DNA of 64,000 nucleotides, from positions 930,001 through 994,000 of the forward strand of contig NZ_ATXK01000001.1 in assembly GCF_000421645.1 (NCBI RefSeq), read 5' to 3'. Shown here piece after piece: positions 18,874 to 27,809 of the stretch. Positions within the stretch are counted from its first letter, which is position 1; the number at the start of each line of letters is the position of its first letter. Position numbers and translations under genes: made by a program. The DNA is from Aurantimonas coralicida DSM 14790 (GTDB lineage: Bacteria > Pseudomonadota > Alphaproteobacteria > Rhizobiales > Rhizobiaceae). The notes under the pieces were generated by a model. It was not told the DNA's origin. It saw nothing but the letters and a program-made list of their open reading frames with translations, and did not search any database.

Positions 18874-20742
18874 GTGGCGCGCAATTTCTCCCTGGACCGG
18901 CTCGCGAAACGGGCTGATGCTCCCGGCGGGAGACGGCGGGGAACGAAACGACTGGCCGCTGCCGGCGTCATTCTCGTCACGCTGCTTCTGACGGCGTTTC
19001 TGACCCTCCCGCAGCTGGCGATCGACACCGATGCGGCGCGCGACGATCTCGTCGCGCGGCTCCAGACCATGACCGGCGAGACCGTCACGGTCGAGGGCGA
19101 CGTCACCTTTTCACTCCTGCCACGCACCCGGCTCGTGGCACGTCATGTGCGGATCGGCACGGCCAACGCCTTTACCATCGACACCGTCGTTGCCGATCTC
19201 GATGCGGTGGATGCCCTGATCGGCACCGCCTCGATCGCGCGCGTCGTTCTGGTGCGGCCTGAGTGGCGCCCGCTTCCCGAGACCGAGCCGGCGCTCGAAA
19301 CTGCCGAGCCTGTGCTTGTTCCGGCCGCCAACGGCATGGCGGCGCCGCACCAGGGCGGGCCGCTGGACGGCCCGCGACGTTTGGTGCGCACGCTGCTCGA
19401 GCGGTTTCACGATCTGGAAACGCTGGAAATCCGTTCCGGCGTGTACCGGCCGCGGGCCGGCGACAGCCGCGCCGGCATCAGCAACGCCAATCTGATCGTG
19501 GCGCAGGCCTCCTCCACGTCGGCGATCTATGTGTCCGGTTCCTTCATCTGGAACGGCCAGCCAAGCGAGCTCGATCTCCGCCTTGCCGCGCCCAAAGCGC
19601 TGCTGTCCGGGGACCCGAGCGAGGTCCGGATCGCCCTGTCGTCTCCGCCTCTCACCGCCAGCTTCGACGGCGAGGCGACCCTCGATCGCAACGCGACCAT
19701 CTCGGGCGCACTGCGCATCGATGCGCCGTCGCTCAGCCGCAGCATCGAATGGCTCGGCGAGTCGCGACCCGACACGCCCGATATCGGCCCGGTCGCCCTC
19801 GACGGCACGCTGCTTCTGGCCGGCAGCCGCGCCAATCTGCAGGACACCCGCATCACCATTGCCGGCAGCCGCGGCCAGGGTGTGATGGAAGCCGAGTTCG
19901 GCGGCGACAAGCCACGGGTGCGGGGCACGCTGGCCTTCCAGACGCTGGATTTCGATCCCTTCACCCGATCCATCGCGCCATTGCCGCGCAACGTCCTCGA
20001 CTTCAACCGTCCCATCGACCTCGCCTTTGCCGACGAGATCGACCTCGACGTGCGGCTGTCGGCGGCGCAGGCGAATTTCGCGCATGTGCCGATGTCCGAG
20101 ATCGCGGCGGTCGTTGCCCTCGACGACGGGATCGCCAAGCTCGACATCGGCGACGCGCAGGTTTTCGGTGGCCGCGGCCAGGCCAGCCTGACCTTCCACT
20201 CCACCTCCGAACGCCCGACGGCGACGGGCAGCCTGACCCTCAGCGGGATCGACACCGACGCGTTTCTCGGCGCCCTCGACGTCACCACCCTCGGCGTCGG
20301 CGGCCGGTCGGATCTCTCCGTCAGCATGAAGACGCCGGTCAGCGACTGGGAGACGATCATCCGCCATGTCCGCCTGGAGGGGCAGATCAGCGCCCGGGGC
20401 GGCGCCATAAGGGGCCTCGCTCCACAGGTCTTCGCGACCCCCGAAGCGCGGCCCCTGCTTGCCGGCACGGCGGGGGCGACGGTGCCCTTCGACACCATGG
20501 AACTGGGTCTGTCGGCCGCGGGCCCGCGACTGCGGATCGACGATCTGGCGATCGCCAACGGCGCCGGCCTTCTGACCGCCGTCGGCAGCGTCGCCCTCCA
20601 TGACGAGGAGATCAGTCTGCGCGGCACCTACAATGCGGATGCGCAGCAGACCGCCTCGGCTGAGCGCGAATTCACCACATCGAAACCGGTTGCGTTCATC
20701 CTGCAGGGGCAATGGCCCAACCCGAGCGTCACGACGCGGTAG
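18874..20742 (+). CDS. AsmA family protein
   Basis: 622-residue AsmA-like protein: a short cytoplasmic basic N-terminus, one transmembrane helix at about residues 30-50 ([20 protein letters not shown]), then a large periplasmic domain rich in beta-strands. An AsmA_N domain follows the helix ([20 protein letters not shown]) and an AsmA_2-type region lies near the C-terminus. Such proteins are inner-membrane anchored and are linked to outer-membrane biogenesis and lipid transport. I chose GTG 18874 because AAAGGAAA lies at suitable spacing and the protein then begins shortly before the helix; the open frame further upstream overlaps the divergent gene. The following exported-protein gene may be co-transcribed. 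Confidence 0.85.
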   Translation: MARNFSLDRLAKRADAPGGRRRGTKRLAAAGVILVTLLLTAFLTLPQLAIDTDAARDDLVARLQTMTGETVTVEGDVTFSLLPRTRLVARHVRIGTANAFTIDTVVADLDAVDALIGTASIARVVLVRPEWRPLPETEPALETAEPVLVPAANGMAAPHQGGPLDGPRRLVRTLLERFHDLETLEIRSGVYRPRAGDSRAGISNANLIVAQASSTSAIYVSGSFIWNGQPSELDLRLAAPKALLSGDPSEVRIALSSPPLTASFDGEATLDRNATISGALRIDAPSLSRSIEWLGESRPDTPDIGPVALDGTLLLAGSRANLQDTRITIAGSRGQGVMEAEFGGDKPRVRGTLAFQTLDFDPFTRSIAPLPRNVLDFNRPIDLAFADEIDLDVRLSAAQANFAHVPMSEIAAVVALDDGIAKLDIGDAQVFGGRGQASLTFHSTSERPTATGSLTLSGIDTDAFLGALDVTTLGVGGRSDLSVSMKTPVSDWETIIRHVRLEGQISARGGAIRGLAPQVFATPEARPLLAGTAGATVPFDTMELGLSAAGPRLRIDDLAIANGAGLLTAVGSVALHDEEISLRGTYNADAQQTASAEREFTTSKPVAFILQGQWPNPSVTTR

Positions 20743-20830
20743 AGCCCTCCCCGGTCCGCCGACAAGGCGTATGAGGCACCGGTGGCGGCGATCCGCGGGT
20801 CCGCGCTCGGCCAGCAACGGACGCTCCGAC

Positions 20831-22027
20831 ATGCTTCGCGCACCGCTCATCCTCATTTCCGCAACCCGCTGCTGGGGGCCGCTTCTGCCCCTCGCCGCCG
20901 CCCTGATGCTGTCCGCGGCCGCCCATGCCGCGCCCGCCGCGGATGCCGGGGCGGGCGACCGCCCGGACTGTGCGATGCGCTATCATTCGGCCCTGCAGAC
21001 CATCCGGACCGGCGCCTTCGCGGCGATCAAGCCGGCCCGCGCCATTGCGTTCAAGGGCGACGATTCGCTCCCCGAGGGCCCGATTTTCCGCGCCTCCGCC
21101 AGGCGTGGCTCGGCCGAGGCGAAGGCACTGGCGGAAGCCTCCGGCATTGCCCGCAACCGCGGCCGCGCAAGCTGGGTCGGCAGCGCCAACGACCGCTGGA
21201 TCGCCGATCGCATCGTCACCGATCTCGGCGAATATGTGAGCCAGGGCCCCTCGCCCTATCTGTGCAGCGGCGTCGCCAACTATCTCGAGACGCTGAAGAG
21301 CTACATGGACCGCATCGCGACCAGCCCGGCCAAGGCTGCCGGACACCGCGCTGTCCAGACGGCGGCGACGCAGGACAGCGTCCGGGCCGCATTGGTCGCC
21401 ATGGGTCCGGTGCCCACGCCCCGCTTCGCGCCGCCGCTGCGCGGTCATCCGCTGGTCTTCGACCTGCGGCAGTCCAAGGGCCTCGAACGGTCCGCGCAGG
21501 CCGTCGCCTTCGGCCCGCATTTCGATCCAGCGCTGCCGCCGCTGGCGATGGCGGAGACCGCGCGTCCGGCCCTTGAGACCGACGCCGACCGGCTGGCCGT
21601 CCTCGATATGCTGATCGACACTGCCCGGACCAACGGCTTCCTGGCCGGCCCTTCCGCCGTCGCCGAGACGGCCGCCGAACCGGTTGCGGGCGCCCGGCTG
21701 AAGGCCGATCCGGCGATCACCGGCGCCATCGGTGGCGAACGCGCGAAACGCCCGGTTCTGGCCCGTCTGGAAGCGCTGCAGCCGCGGGTCGTCGGCCGCT
21801 CCGCCGAGATCGGCGACGCGCTGGTGCGCAGCGCCCTGACCGAAGCCTTCGCCGATATCGAGGCGCTCGACCATCTCGCCCACCGCCCGCGCGGCGGCTA
21901 CGACCCGATGCTCGCCGCCATCGCCGCCACGATGGACGCGATCACCACGGCGCATGGCGAAGCCTGCGACTGCACCGGCGCCAACATGGCCGCCGCCACT
22001 GCTGGCACGGCATCGGCGAACCGCTGA
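20831..22027 (+). CDS. Exported protein of unknown function
   Basis: 398 residues, not recognised. A hydrophobic signal sequence spans about residues 15-33 (cleavage near AAHAAP). The mature part is Ala/Arg-rich and mostly helical, with Cys in DCAMRYHSALQTI, in YLCSGVANYLETL and twice in ACDCTGAN near the C-terminus, so disulfides are possible. No catalytic motif, lipobox or further membrane segment is visible. ATG 20831 is chosen because it precedes the signal sequence directly. It follows the AsmA gene by 88 bases on the same strand and may be co-transcribed, which would fit an envelope function; that is inference. Confidence 0.65.
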   Translation: MLRAPLILISATRCWGPLLPLAAALMLSAAAHAAPAADAGAGDRPDCAMRYHSALQTIRTGAFAAIKPARAIAFKGDDSLPEGPIFRASARRGSAEAKALAEASGIARNRGRASWVGSANDRWIADRIVTDLGEYVSQGPSPYLCSGVANYLETLKSYMDRIATSPAKAAGHRAVQTAATQDSVRAALVAMGPVPTPRFAPPLRGHPLVFDLRQSKGLERSAQAVAFGPHFDPALPPLAMAETARPALETDADRLAVLDMLIDTARTNGFLAGPSAVAETAAEPVAGARLKADPAITGAIGGERAKRPVLARLEALQPRVVGRSAEIGDALVRSALTEAFADIEALDHLAHRPRGGYDPMLAAIAATMDAITTAHGEACDCTGANMAAATAGTASANR

Positions 22028-22060
22028 GCCTGTCGAACCGTCGCCAGGACTGCCGGCAGA

Positions 22061-22882
22061 TCAGCCGGCGGTCGCCGCCAGATGGGCGTCGCGGGCCTTC
22101 TGCACCTCGCGGCGCTTGTTGAGGATCGCCGCGATGATGACGCCGACCGAGACCACGGCGATCAGCAAGGTGCAGACGGCGTTGATCTTCGGCGTCACGC
22201 CCAGCCGCACCTGGCTGTAGATCTTCATCGGCAGCGTCGTTGCGCCCGGCCCCGAGGTGAAGCTGGCGATGACCAGGTCGTCCAGCGACAGGGTGAAAGC
22301 GAGCATCCAGCCGGCGGCGACGGCCGGCCAGATCACCGGCATGGTGATTAGGAAGAAGGTCTTCCAGGGCGGGCAGCCGAGATCCTGCGCCGCTTCCTCG
22401 AGGCTGCGGTCGAAGCTGATCAGCCGCGACTGCACGACCACCGCGACGAAGCACATCGAGAAGGTGATGTGGGCGATGGTGACGGTCCAGAAGCCGCGGT
22501 CGAAATCCATCGCCACGAACAGGAGCAGCAGCGACAGGCCGGTGATCACCTCCGGCATGACCAGCGGCGCATAGACCATGCCGGCAAAGAGCAGCCGGCC
22601 GCGGAAATCGAAGAAGCGCACCAGCGTCGTCGCCGCCAACGTGCCGAGGATCGTCGCGACGCTGGCCGACAGCAGCGCCACGCGCAGCGTCACCCAGGCC
22701 GCGTCGAGCAGCGCCTGGTCGTTCCACAATTCGCGGTACCAGACGGTCGAGAAACCGGCCCAGACCGTGACCAGCCGCGAGGCGTTGAAGGAGTAGATCA
22801 CCAGGAGAAGGATCGGCAGGTACAGGAAGGCGAAGCCGAACACGACCGAGACGATGTTAAAGGGCGACCAGTTCCGCGTCAC
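22061..22882 (-). CDS. potI: Polyamine ABC transporter permease PotI
   Basis: 273-residue inner-membrane permease, PotI/PotC type, with six hydrophobic segments and the EAA loop EEAAQDLGCPPWKTFFLITMP (from about residue 165). With PotH it forms the channel of a putrescine/spermidine importer. The start is GTG 22882, one base beyond the potH stop, so the two are translationally coupled. Last gene of potFGHI. A short charged C-terminal tail (NKRREVQKARDAH) follows the last helix. Confidence 0.93.
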   Translation of the reverse strand: MTRNWSPFNIVSVVFGFAFLYLPILLLVIYSFNASRLVTVWAGFSTVWYRELWNDQALLDAAWVTLRVALLSASVATILGTLAATTLVRFFDFRGRLLFAGMVYAPLVMPEVITGLSLLLLFVAMDFDRGFWTVTIAHITFSMCFVAVVVQSRLISFDRSLEEAAQDLGCPPWKTFFLITMPVIWPAVAAGWMLAFTLSLDDLVIASFTSGPGATTLPMKIYSQVRLGVTPKINAVCTLLIAVVSVGVIIAAILNKRREVQKARDAHLAATAG

Positions 22883-22883
22883 G

Positions 22884-23846
22884 TCAGCCGTTCCCCGTTG
22901 TCTTGGCCTGTGCCCGCTGGAACCAGACGATCGGCAGCACCAGCACGATCAGCAGAAGGATCGCCACCGCCGACGAGACCGGCCAGTCGCGATTGGAGAA
23001 GAACTCGTTCCAAAGGGTGCGCCCGATCATCAGCGTGCGCGAGCCGCCGAGGAGATCGGGAATCACGAACTCGCCCACCGCCGGAATGAAGACCAGCATG
23101 ATCCCGGCCAGGACGCCCGGCCGCGACAGCGGGAAGGTGATCGTCCAGAACGCCTTCACCGGCGGACAGCCGAGATCGTTGGCCGCCTCGATCAGGCGGT
23201 AGTCCATCCGCTCCAGCGAGGCGTAGATCGGCAGCACCATGAAGGGCAGGTAGGAATAGACGATGCCGATATAGACGGCGATATTGGTGTTCATGATGAC
23301 CAGCGGATCGGAGATCACGCCGAGCCACATCAGGAACTGGTTCAGGAGCCCGTCGGTCTTCAGGATGCCGATCCAGGCATAGACGCGGATCAGGAAGCTC
23401 GTCCAGAACGGCAGGATGGTCAAAAGGATCAGCACCGGCCGCAGGCCGCCCGGCGCCCGCGCGATGCCATAGGCCAGCGGATAACCGATCAGCAGCGTGA
23501 TCGCCGTGGCGATCCCGGCGATCTGCAGGCTCGACAGATAGGAATTGATGTAGAGCGGGTCCGACGTCAGCCAGACATAATTGTCGATCGTGAACTGCTG
23601 GAGATTGTCCCAGAAGGTCGACAGGTTCTCCAGCGAGAAGGACGGCACATAGGGCGGCTGCGCCAGCGCGATCTGCGACAGCGAAATCTTGAAGACGATC
23701 AGGAACGGCGCCAGGAAGAACACCAGCAGCCAGACGAAGGGAACGCCGACGACGAGGCTGCGATAGAGCCGCGCGCCGCGGCTGCGCAGCTTGTCCCGTG
23801 CAGGTTCCGGTGGCGCGTCGGCCGGGATCAGGGGTTCTACCGCCAT
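22884..23846 (-). CDS. potH: Polyamine ABC transporter permease PotH
   Basis: 320-residue PotH/PotB-type permease with six hydrophobic segments; the first begins near residue 31 (VVGVPFVWLLVFFLAPFLIV). The EAA loop IEAANDLGCPPVKAFWTITFP binds the ATPase. ATG 23846 lies two bases after the potG stop and is the only start consistent with the permease N-terminus; the frame that stays open further upstream only shadows potG. It works with PotF, PotG and PotI in polyamine uptake across the inner membrane. Confidence 0.93.
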   Translation of the reverse strand: MAVEPLIPADAPPEPARDKLRSRGARLYRSLVVGVPFVWLLVFFLAPFLIVFKISLSQIALAQPPYVPSFSLENLSTFWDNLQQFTIDNYVWLTSDPLYINSYLSSLQIAGIATAITLLIGYPLAYGIARAPGGLRPVLILLTILPFWTSFLIRVYAWIGILKTDGLLNQFLMWLGVISDPLVIMNTNIAVYIGIVYSYLPFMVLPIYASLERMDYRLIEAANDLGCPPVKAFWTITFPLSRPGVLAGIMLVFIPAVGEFVIPDLLGGSRTLMIGRTLWNEFFSNRDWPVSSAVAILLLIVLVLPIVWFQRAQAKTTGNG

Positions 23847-23848
23847 GG

Positions 23849-25003
23849 CTAGCCGGCCAGGACGATGCCGGAATCCGGCGCGAAGGTCAGCCAGACCGCC
23901 TCGTCGTAGCCGATCTGCTCGGACGCCCCGCGCACCGAATTGAGCGTCGCGGCGCGCACGATGTCGCCGCTCTCCAGCCGGACGTTGAACAGGGTCATGT
24001 CGCCGAGATAGGCGATGTCCCAGATTTCGCCGTGGAGCGCGTTGATCGACACGTCCGCCGGCTTCTGCCGGGACAGCCGCATCTTCTCGGGGCGAATGGC
24101 GAAGAACGCCTCGCTCCCGGTGGCGAGATCGCCGGCGGTCTCCGCCTCGATGGTCACGCCGCTGGTGGTGGCGATCCGGGTGGTGCCGCCGGCACTGCTC
24201 TCGATCGTGCCGGCGAGGATGTTCACCGAGCCGATGAAATCCGCCACATAGCGGGTGGCCGGCGCCTCGTAGATGATCTCGGGAGTGGCGACCTGGACGA
24301 TGCGCCCCTGGTCCATGACGGAAATCCGGTCGGCCATGGTCATGGCCTCTTCCTGGTCGTGGGTCACGATCAGGAAGGTCAGGCCCATTTCCTGCTGCAG
24401 ATCCATCAGCTCGAACTGGGTCTCTTCGCGCAGCTTCTTGTCGAGCGCGCCCAGCGGCTCGTCGAGGAGCAGCACCTTCGGCCGTTTGGCCAGCGAGCGG
24501 GCGAGCGCCACGCGCTGCTGCTGGCCGCCGGACAATTGCTGCGGCTTGCGCGCGGCGAAACCGTCGAGCTTGACCAATTTCAGCATCTCGGCGACGCGGT
24601 CGTCGCGCTCCGACTTCGCCATCCCGTCCTGCTTCAGGCCGAAGGCGATGTTGCCGGCAACGTCCATATGGGGAAACAGCGCGTAGCTCTGGAACATCAT
24701 GTTGACGGGCCTGCGATGCGGCGGGATGCCGATCAGGCTCTGGCCGTCGAGGCGCACGTCGCCCTCGCTCGGTTCCTCGAAGCCGCCGAGCATGCGCAAC
24801 AGGGTGGACTTGCCGCAGCCGGACGGCCCCAGCAGCGCGTGGAACTCGCGCCGGTAGATGCCGAGCGACAGGTCGTCGACAGCCTTGAACTCGCCGAAGC
24901 GCTTGGTGACGCGATCGAACTCGATAACCGGCGACTGCGTCGCGTCGGCCCAGGGCGCGAAGCTGCGACGGATGTTGCCGAGGGATTTCTGCACCGTCGC
25001 CAC
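23849..25003 (-). CDS. potG: Polyamine ABC transporter ATP-binding protein PotG
   Basis: 384-residue ABC ATPase of the spermidine/putrescine class. Walker A GPSGCGKST at about residues 59-67, signature LSGGQQQRVALARSLA, Walker B VLLLDEPLGALD, and switch His in VTHDQEEAM are all present; the C-terminal 130 residues form the TOBE/regulatory domain. The start is GTG 25003 with only a weak ribosome site. It stands between potF and potH, all transcribed in the same direction, and energises import through PotHI. Confidence 0.94.
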   Translation of the reverse strand: MATVQKSLGNIRRSFAPWADATQSPVIEFDRVTKRFGEFKAVDDLSLGIYRREFHALLGPSGCGKSTLLRMLGGFEEPSEGDVRLDGQSLIGIPPHRRPVNMMFQSYALFPHMDVAGNIAFGLKQDGMAKSERDDRVAEMLKLVKLDGFAARKPQQLSGGQQQRVALARSLAKRPKVLLLDEPLGALDKKLREETQFELMDLQQEMGLTFLIVTHDQEEAMTMADRISVMDQGRIVQVATPEIIYEAPATRYVADFIGSVNILAGTIESSAGGTTRIATTSGVTIEAETAGDLATGSEAFFAIRPEKMRLSRQKPADVSINALHGEIWDIAYLGDMTLFNVRLESGDIVRAATLNSVRGASEQIGYDEAVWLTFAPDSGIVLAG

Positions 25004-25104
25004 CTCGTCCGTGAATCGACCCGTTGCACCGCCCGGTGATCATGGCGATGGCCCGCTCCCGGCCAGAGGCCGGAAGCGGGTGCGCTCATGTCGGGCGAAG
25101 CGCC

Positions 25105-26205
25105 TTACTGACCGGTCTGGACCGTCGTGAAGGCGCGGTTGATGAGCCGCTGCGTGCGGGCGTCGTAGGCTTCCTTGGTGTAGAGATTGGCGAGAACCTC
25201 GTCGCTCGGATACACCGCCGGATCGTTGATGATCGCGTCATCGACGAATTCCTGGCTGGCCTTGTTGCCATTGGCGTAGACGACGTAATTGGTCGCCTTG
25301 GCGATGACCTCGGGGCGCATCAGATAGTCGATGAAGGCGTGGGCGTTCTCCGGATGCGGCGCGTCGGCCGGGATCGCCAGCTGGTCGAACCACATGCGGG
25401 CGCCCTCCTTGGGAATCGAATAGGCGATCTCGACGCCCTGCCCGGCTTCGGCCGCGCGGTCGCGGGCCTGGAAGATGTCGCCCGAATAGCCGTAACCGAC
25501 GCAGATGTCGCCATTGGCCAGCGCGTTGATGTATTCCGACGAGTGGAACTTGCGCACGAAGGGGCGCACCTTCAGCAGCATCTCCTTGGCCTGCTCGATC
25601 TCGCCCGGATCGGTCGAGTTCGGATCGAGGCCGAGATGGTTGAGCGCCGCCGGCATCACCTCGGTTGGTGCGTCGAGCATCATGATGCCGCAATCTGCCA
25701 GCTTCTTGGCATATTGCGGATCGAAGATCAGGTCCCAGGAATCGGTCGGCGGATTGTCGATCCGCTCCGCGACCATCTTCTTGTTGTAGCCGATCCCGGT
25801 GGTGCCCCACATGTAGTTGACCGAATAGTCGTTGGCGTCGCCATATTCGCCGACGCGGTCGCTGATCACGTCCCACATCTTGTCGAGATTGCTCAGCTTC
25901 GACTTGTCGAGCTTCTGGATCAGGCCGGCCTCGATCTGGCGGACCAGATATTCGGAGGACGGCACGACGACGTCGTAGCCGCTGCCGCCGGCAAACAGCT
26001 TGGTGTCGAGGATGTCGTTGGAATCATAGACGTCGTAGACGACCTTGATCCCGGTCTCCTCGGTGAAGTCCGCCAGGATGGAATCGTCGATATAGTCCGA
26101 CCAGTTGTAGACATTGACGACCTTCTCTTCCTGAGCGGTCGCCGTTCCGGCGCCTATGGCGAGGGTTGCGGCAGCAGCCCCCAGCATCGCGATCAGTCGT
26201 GTCAT
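25105..26205 (-). CDS. potF: Polyamine-binding periplasmic protein PotF
   Basis: 366-residue extracellular solute-binding protein of the PotD/PotF class. Signal peptide about 1-24 (cleavage near TATAQ), then the family hallmark VVNVYNWSDYIDDSIL. Acidic/aromatic pocket residues such as the WSDY motif fit binding of a di- or polyamine cation, most likely putrescine given the puuA-puuB genes at 31.8-34.7 kb; exact specificity is inference. ATG 26205 has GGAGG about 11 bases upstream. First gene of potFGHI; the 131 bases before it are the likely promoter region. Confidence 0.94.
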   Translation of the reverse strand: MTRLIAMLGAAAATLAIGAGTATAQEEKVVNVYNWSDYIDDSILADFTEETGIKVVYDVYDSNDILDTKLFAGGSGYDVVVPSSEYLVRQIEAGLIQKLDKSKLSNLDKMWDVISDRVGEYGDANDYSVNYMWGTTGIGYNKKMVAERIDNPPTDSWDLIFDPQYAKKLADCGIMMLDAPTEVMPAALNHLGLDPNSTDPGEIEQAKEMLLKVRPFVRKFHSSEYINALANGDICVGYGYSGDIFQARDRAAEAGQGVEIAYSIPKEGARMWFDQLAIPADAPHPENAHAFIDYLMRPEVIAKATNYVVYANGNKASQEFVDDAIINDPAVYPSDEVLANLYTKEAYDARTQRLINRAFTTVQTGQ

Positions 26206-26336
26206 TCGGTCAGGACCTCCATAAGATGTGTATCGGAAGCGGGCATCGTCCCCGCCGGGTGTCGGCGCCAAGTTAAGAACATCGGCGCGCCAATTCCTAG
26301 CCCTTGCGCGCCCTTCCGGCGTGTTGCCGGGCCGCT

Positions 26337-26855
26337 TCAGCTTTCCCGTGGGCGGATCATGAAGCGGGCGTCGCTGCCATAGTCCGCAAGGGCCCCGGCC
26401 GGCAGCGTGTCCGACGCATCGATGAAGCCGAAGCGGGCCCAGAAGGGCACCGTGCCATAGACCGAGACCAGCGCCGCCGACGGATAGGACGCGGCCTGTT
26501 CGAGCAGCAGTTCGACACCCGGCGCGGCCAGGCCCTGCCCGCGCATTTCGGGCGCCACCACCACGTCGTGGATGAAGAACCGGTCGGCGGGCGTCGGCAA
26601 CGTGCCGAGCAGCGTGTTCAGCTTGGGTGGCGGGCCCTTCGTCCAGGGATGGGCGAGCGTGTAGCCGCAGACGATGCCGGCCGGGTCGGCGAGAACGAGG
26701 CAGCCTGCCGGACAGAGATTCAGGCGGTCGGTGAAGACCGCCTCCTCCTCCGGCAATCCGGGGTGGACCCGGTCGGCCAGCGCGATCGCGGCGCGCAGAT
26801 CGGAGCGCGCCATGGGGCGCCACCGGGCCGTGTCGTTCCGCGCCGTCATCCGCAT
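26337..26855 (-). CDS. GNAT family N-acetyltransferase
   Basis: 172-residue GNAT acetyltransferase. The acetyl-CoA binding motif A is seen as FFIHDVVVAPEMRGQGLAAPGV near residues 93-114, preceded by strands with LVLADPAGIVCGY and followed by LVSVYGTVPFWARFGF, the usual motif B. Substrate unknown. It lies between the polyamine importer and an Asp/Asn-hydroxylase-like gene, all on the minus strand. A polyamine substrate is possible from context only. Confidence 0.85.
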   Translation of the reverse strand: MRMTARNDTARWRPMARSDLRAAIALADRVHPGLPEEEAVFTDRLNLCPAGCLVLADPAGIVCGYTLAHPWTKGPPPKLNTLLGTLPTPADRFFIHDVVVAPEMRGQGLAAPGVELLLEQAASYPSAALVSVYGTVPFWARFGFIDASDTLPAGALADYGSDARFMIRPRES

Positions 26856-26883
26856 GCCGTCCCGTCCTACAGCCGACCGCCGG

Positions 26884-27705
26884 TCAGCGGTGCTTCGTGC
26901 CCTCGCCGTAGAACAGCTTTTCCCAAGCCTTGTGGGCCTTGTAGCCCTCGCGGATGAAGGGCGTGAAGACCGCCATGTTGAGGACCGCCTTGTTGGTCGT
27001 CTTGGCCGGCTGCTTCAGCGGCTTCTCAAAATCGACGAACAGCACCACCCGCACCTTGTCCGAGTGGTTCCAGGCCTCGTGCTCATAGGCGTCGTCGAAG
27101 ATCAGCGCCTTGCCCTCTTCCCAGTGGCAGGTGCGGTCGGCGACCCGGATGCCGATCTTGTCCGGCTCGTCGGGGACCAGCAGGCCGAGATGGAAACGCA
27201 GGACGCCGTTATACGGACCGCGATGCGGCGGCAGGTGCTTGCCCGGCTCGAAGATCGAGAACATCGCCGATTTCATGCCGGGGATCTTCTGCAGGATGCG
27301 CCAGGTCTCGGGACACTGGCGGATCGCCTCCTCCGACTTGATGCCGTAGCCGCACAGGAAGAAGGTCTTCCAGTTCTGGTCCGACGAGATCGAGCGCACT
27401 TCCGACGAGATCTCGTGGAACGCCGGCAGTTCGCCCTTGCGCACCAGGACATTGTCGAGCTCGGCGCGGATCGCCTTCCACTCGGCCTCGACCTCGCGCG
27501 CCCATGGAAAGTCGTCGGTCTCGAAGACCGGCGGATTGCCGACGGCCGAATGCTTCAGATTGAGCTTCTCGGCGCCATCGACGAGCCGCTGCACCGAGCG
27601 TGCGACGAAGCCGTCGCGGGTCATCGTATCGTCCAGACCTTCGGTCTTCTGCTTCTGCTGGCTCACAGGCTTGTCTTTCGTTGTGTTCGCATTCCCGCCG
27701 GCCAC
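26884..27705 (-). CDS. Aspartyl/asparaginyl beta-hydroxylase domain protein
   Basis: 273-residue member of the Fe(II)/2-oxoglutarate-dependent aspartyl/asparaginyl beta-hydroxylase family (which includes LpxO lipid A hydroxylase). His161 in PPHRGPYNG and His172 or His209 (DDAYEHEAWNHS) are candidates for the iron ligands, and Arg residues in KVRVVLFVD fit 2-oxoglutarate binding. No membrane segment is visible, unlike typical LpxO, so a soluble substrate is possible. Start GTG 27705; the first 25 residues are polar, and a later start at Met28 cannot be excluded. It precedes the GNAT gene by 28 bases on the same strand. Confidence 0.85.
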   Translation of the reverse strand: MAGGNANTTKDKPVSQQKQKTEGLDDTMTRDGFVARSVQRLVDGAEKLNLKHSAVGNPPVFETDDFPWAREVEAEWKAIRAELDNVLVRKGELPAFHEISSEVRSISSDQNWKTFFLCGYGIKSEEAIRQCPETWRILQKIPGMKSAMFSIFEPGKHLPPHRGPYNGVLRFHLGLLVPDEPDKIGIRVADRTCHWEEGKALIFDDAYEHEAWNHSDKVRVVLFVDFEKPLKQPAKTTNKAVLNMAVFTPFIREGYKAHKAWEKLFYGEGTKHR

Positions 27706-27809
27706 CGCCGGGCGATGTCCGCCTTCGCCGCAGGTCCCCGCGCTCGCCCGCTAATTGTGACGGTACGCTGACACCTGCAAGGGCGCGTCGCGCTGCATCT
27801 GGCCCCTGT

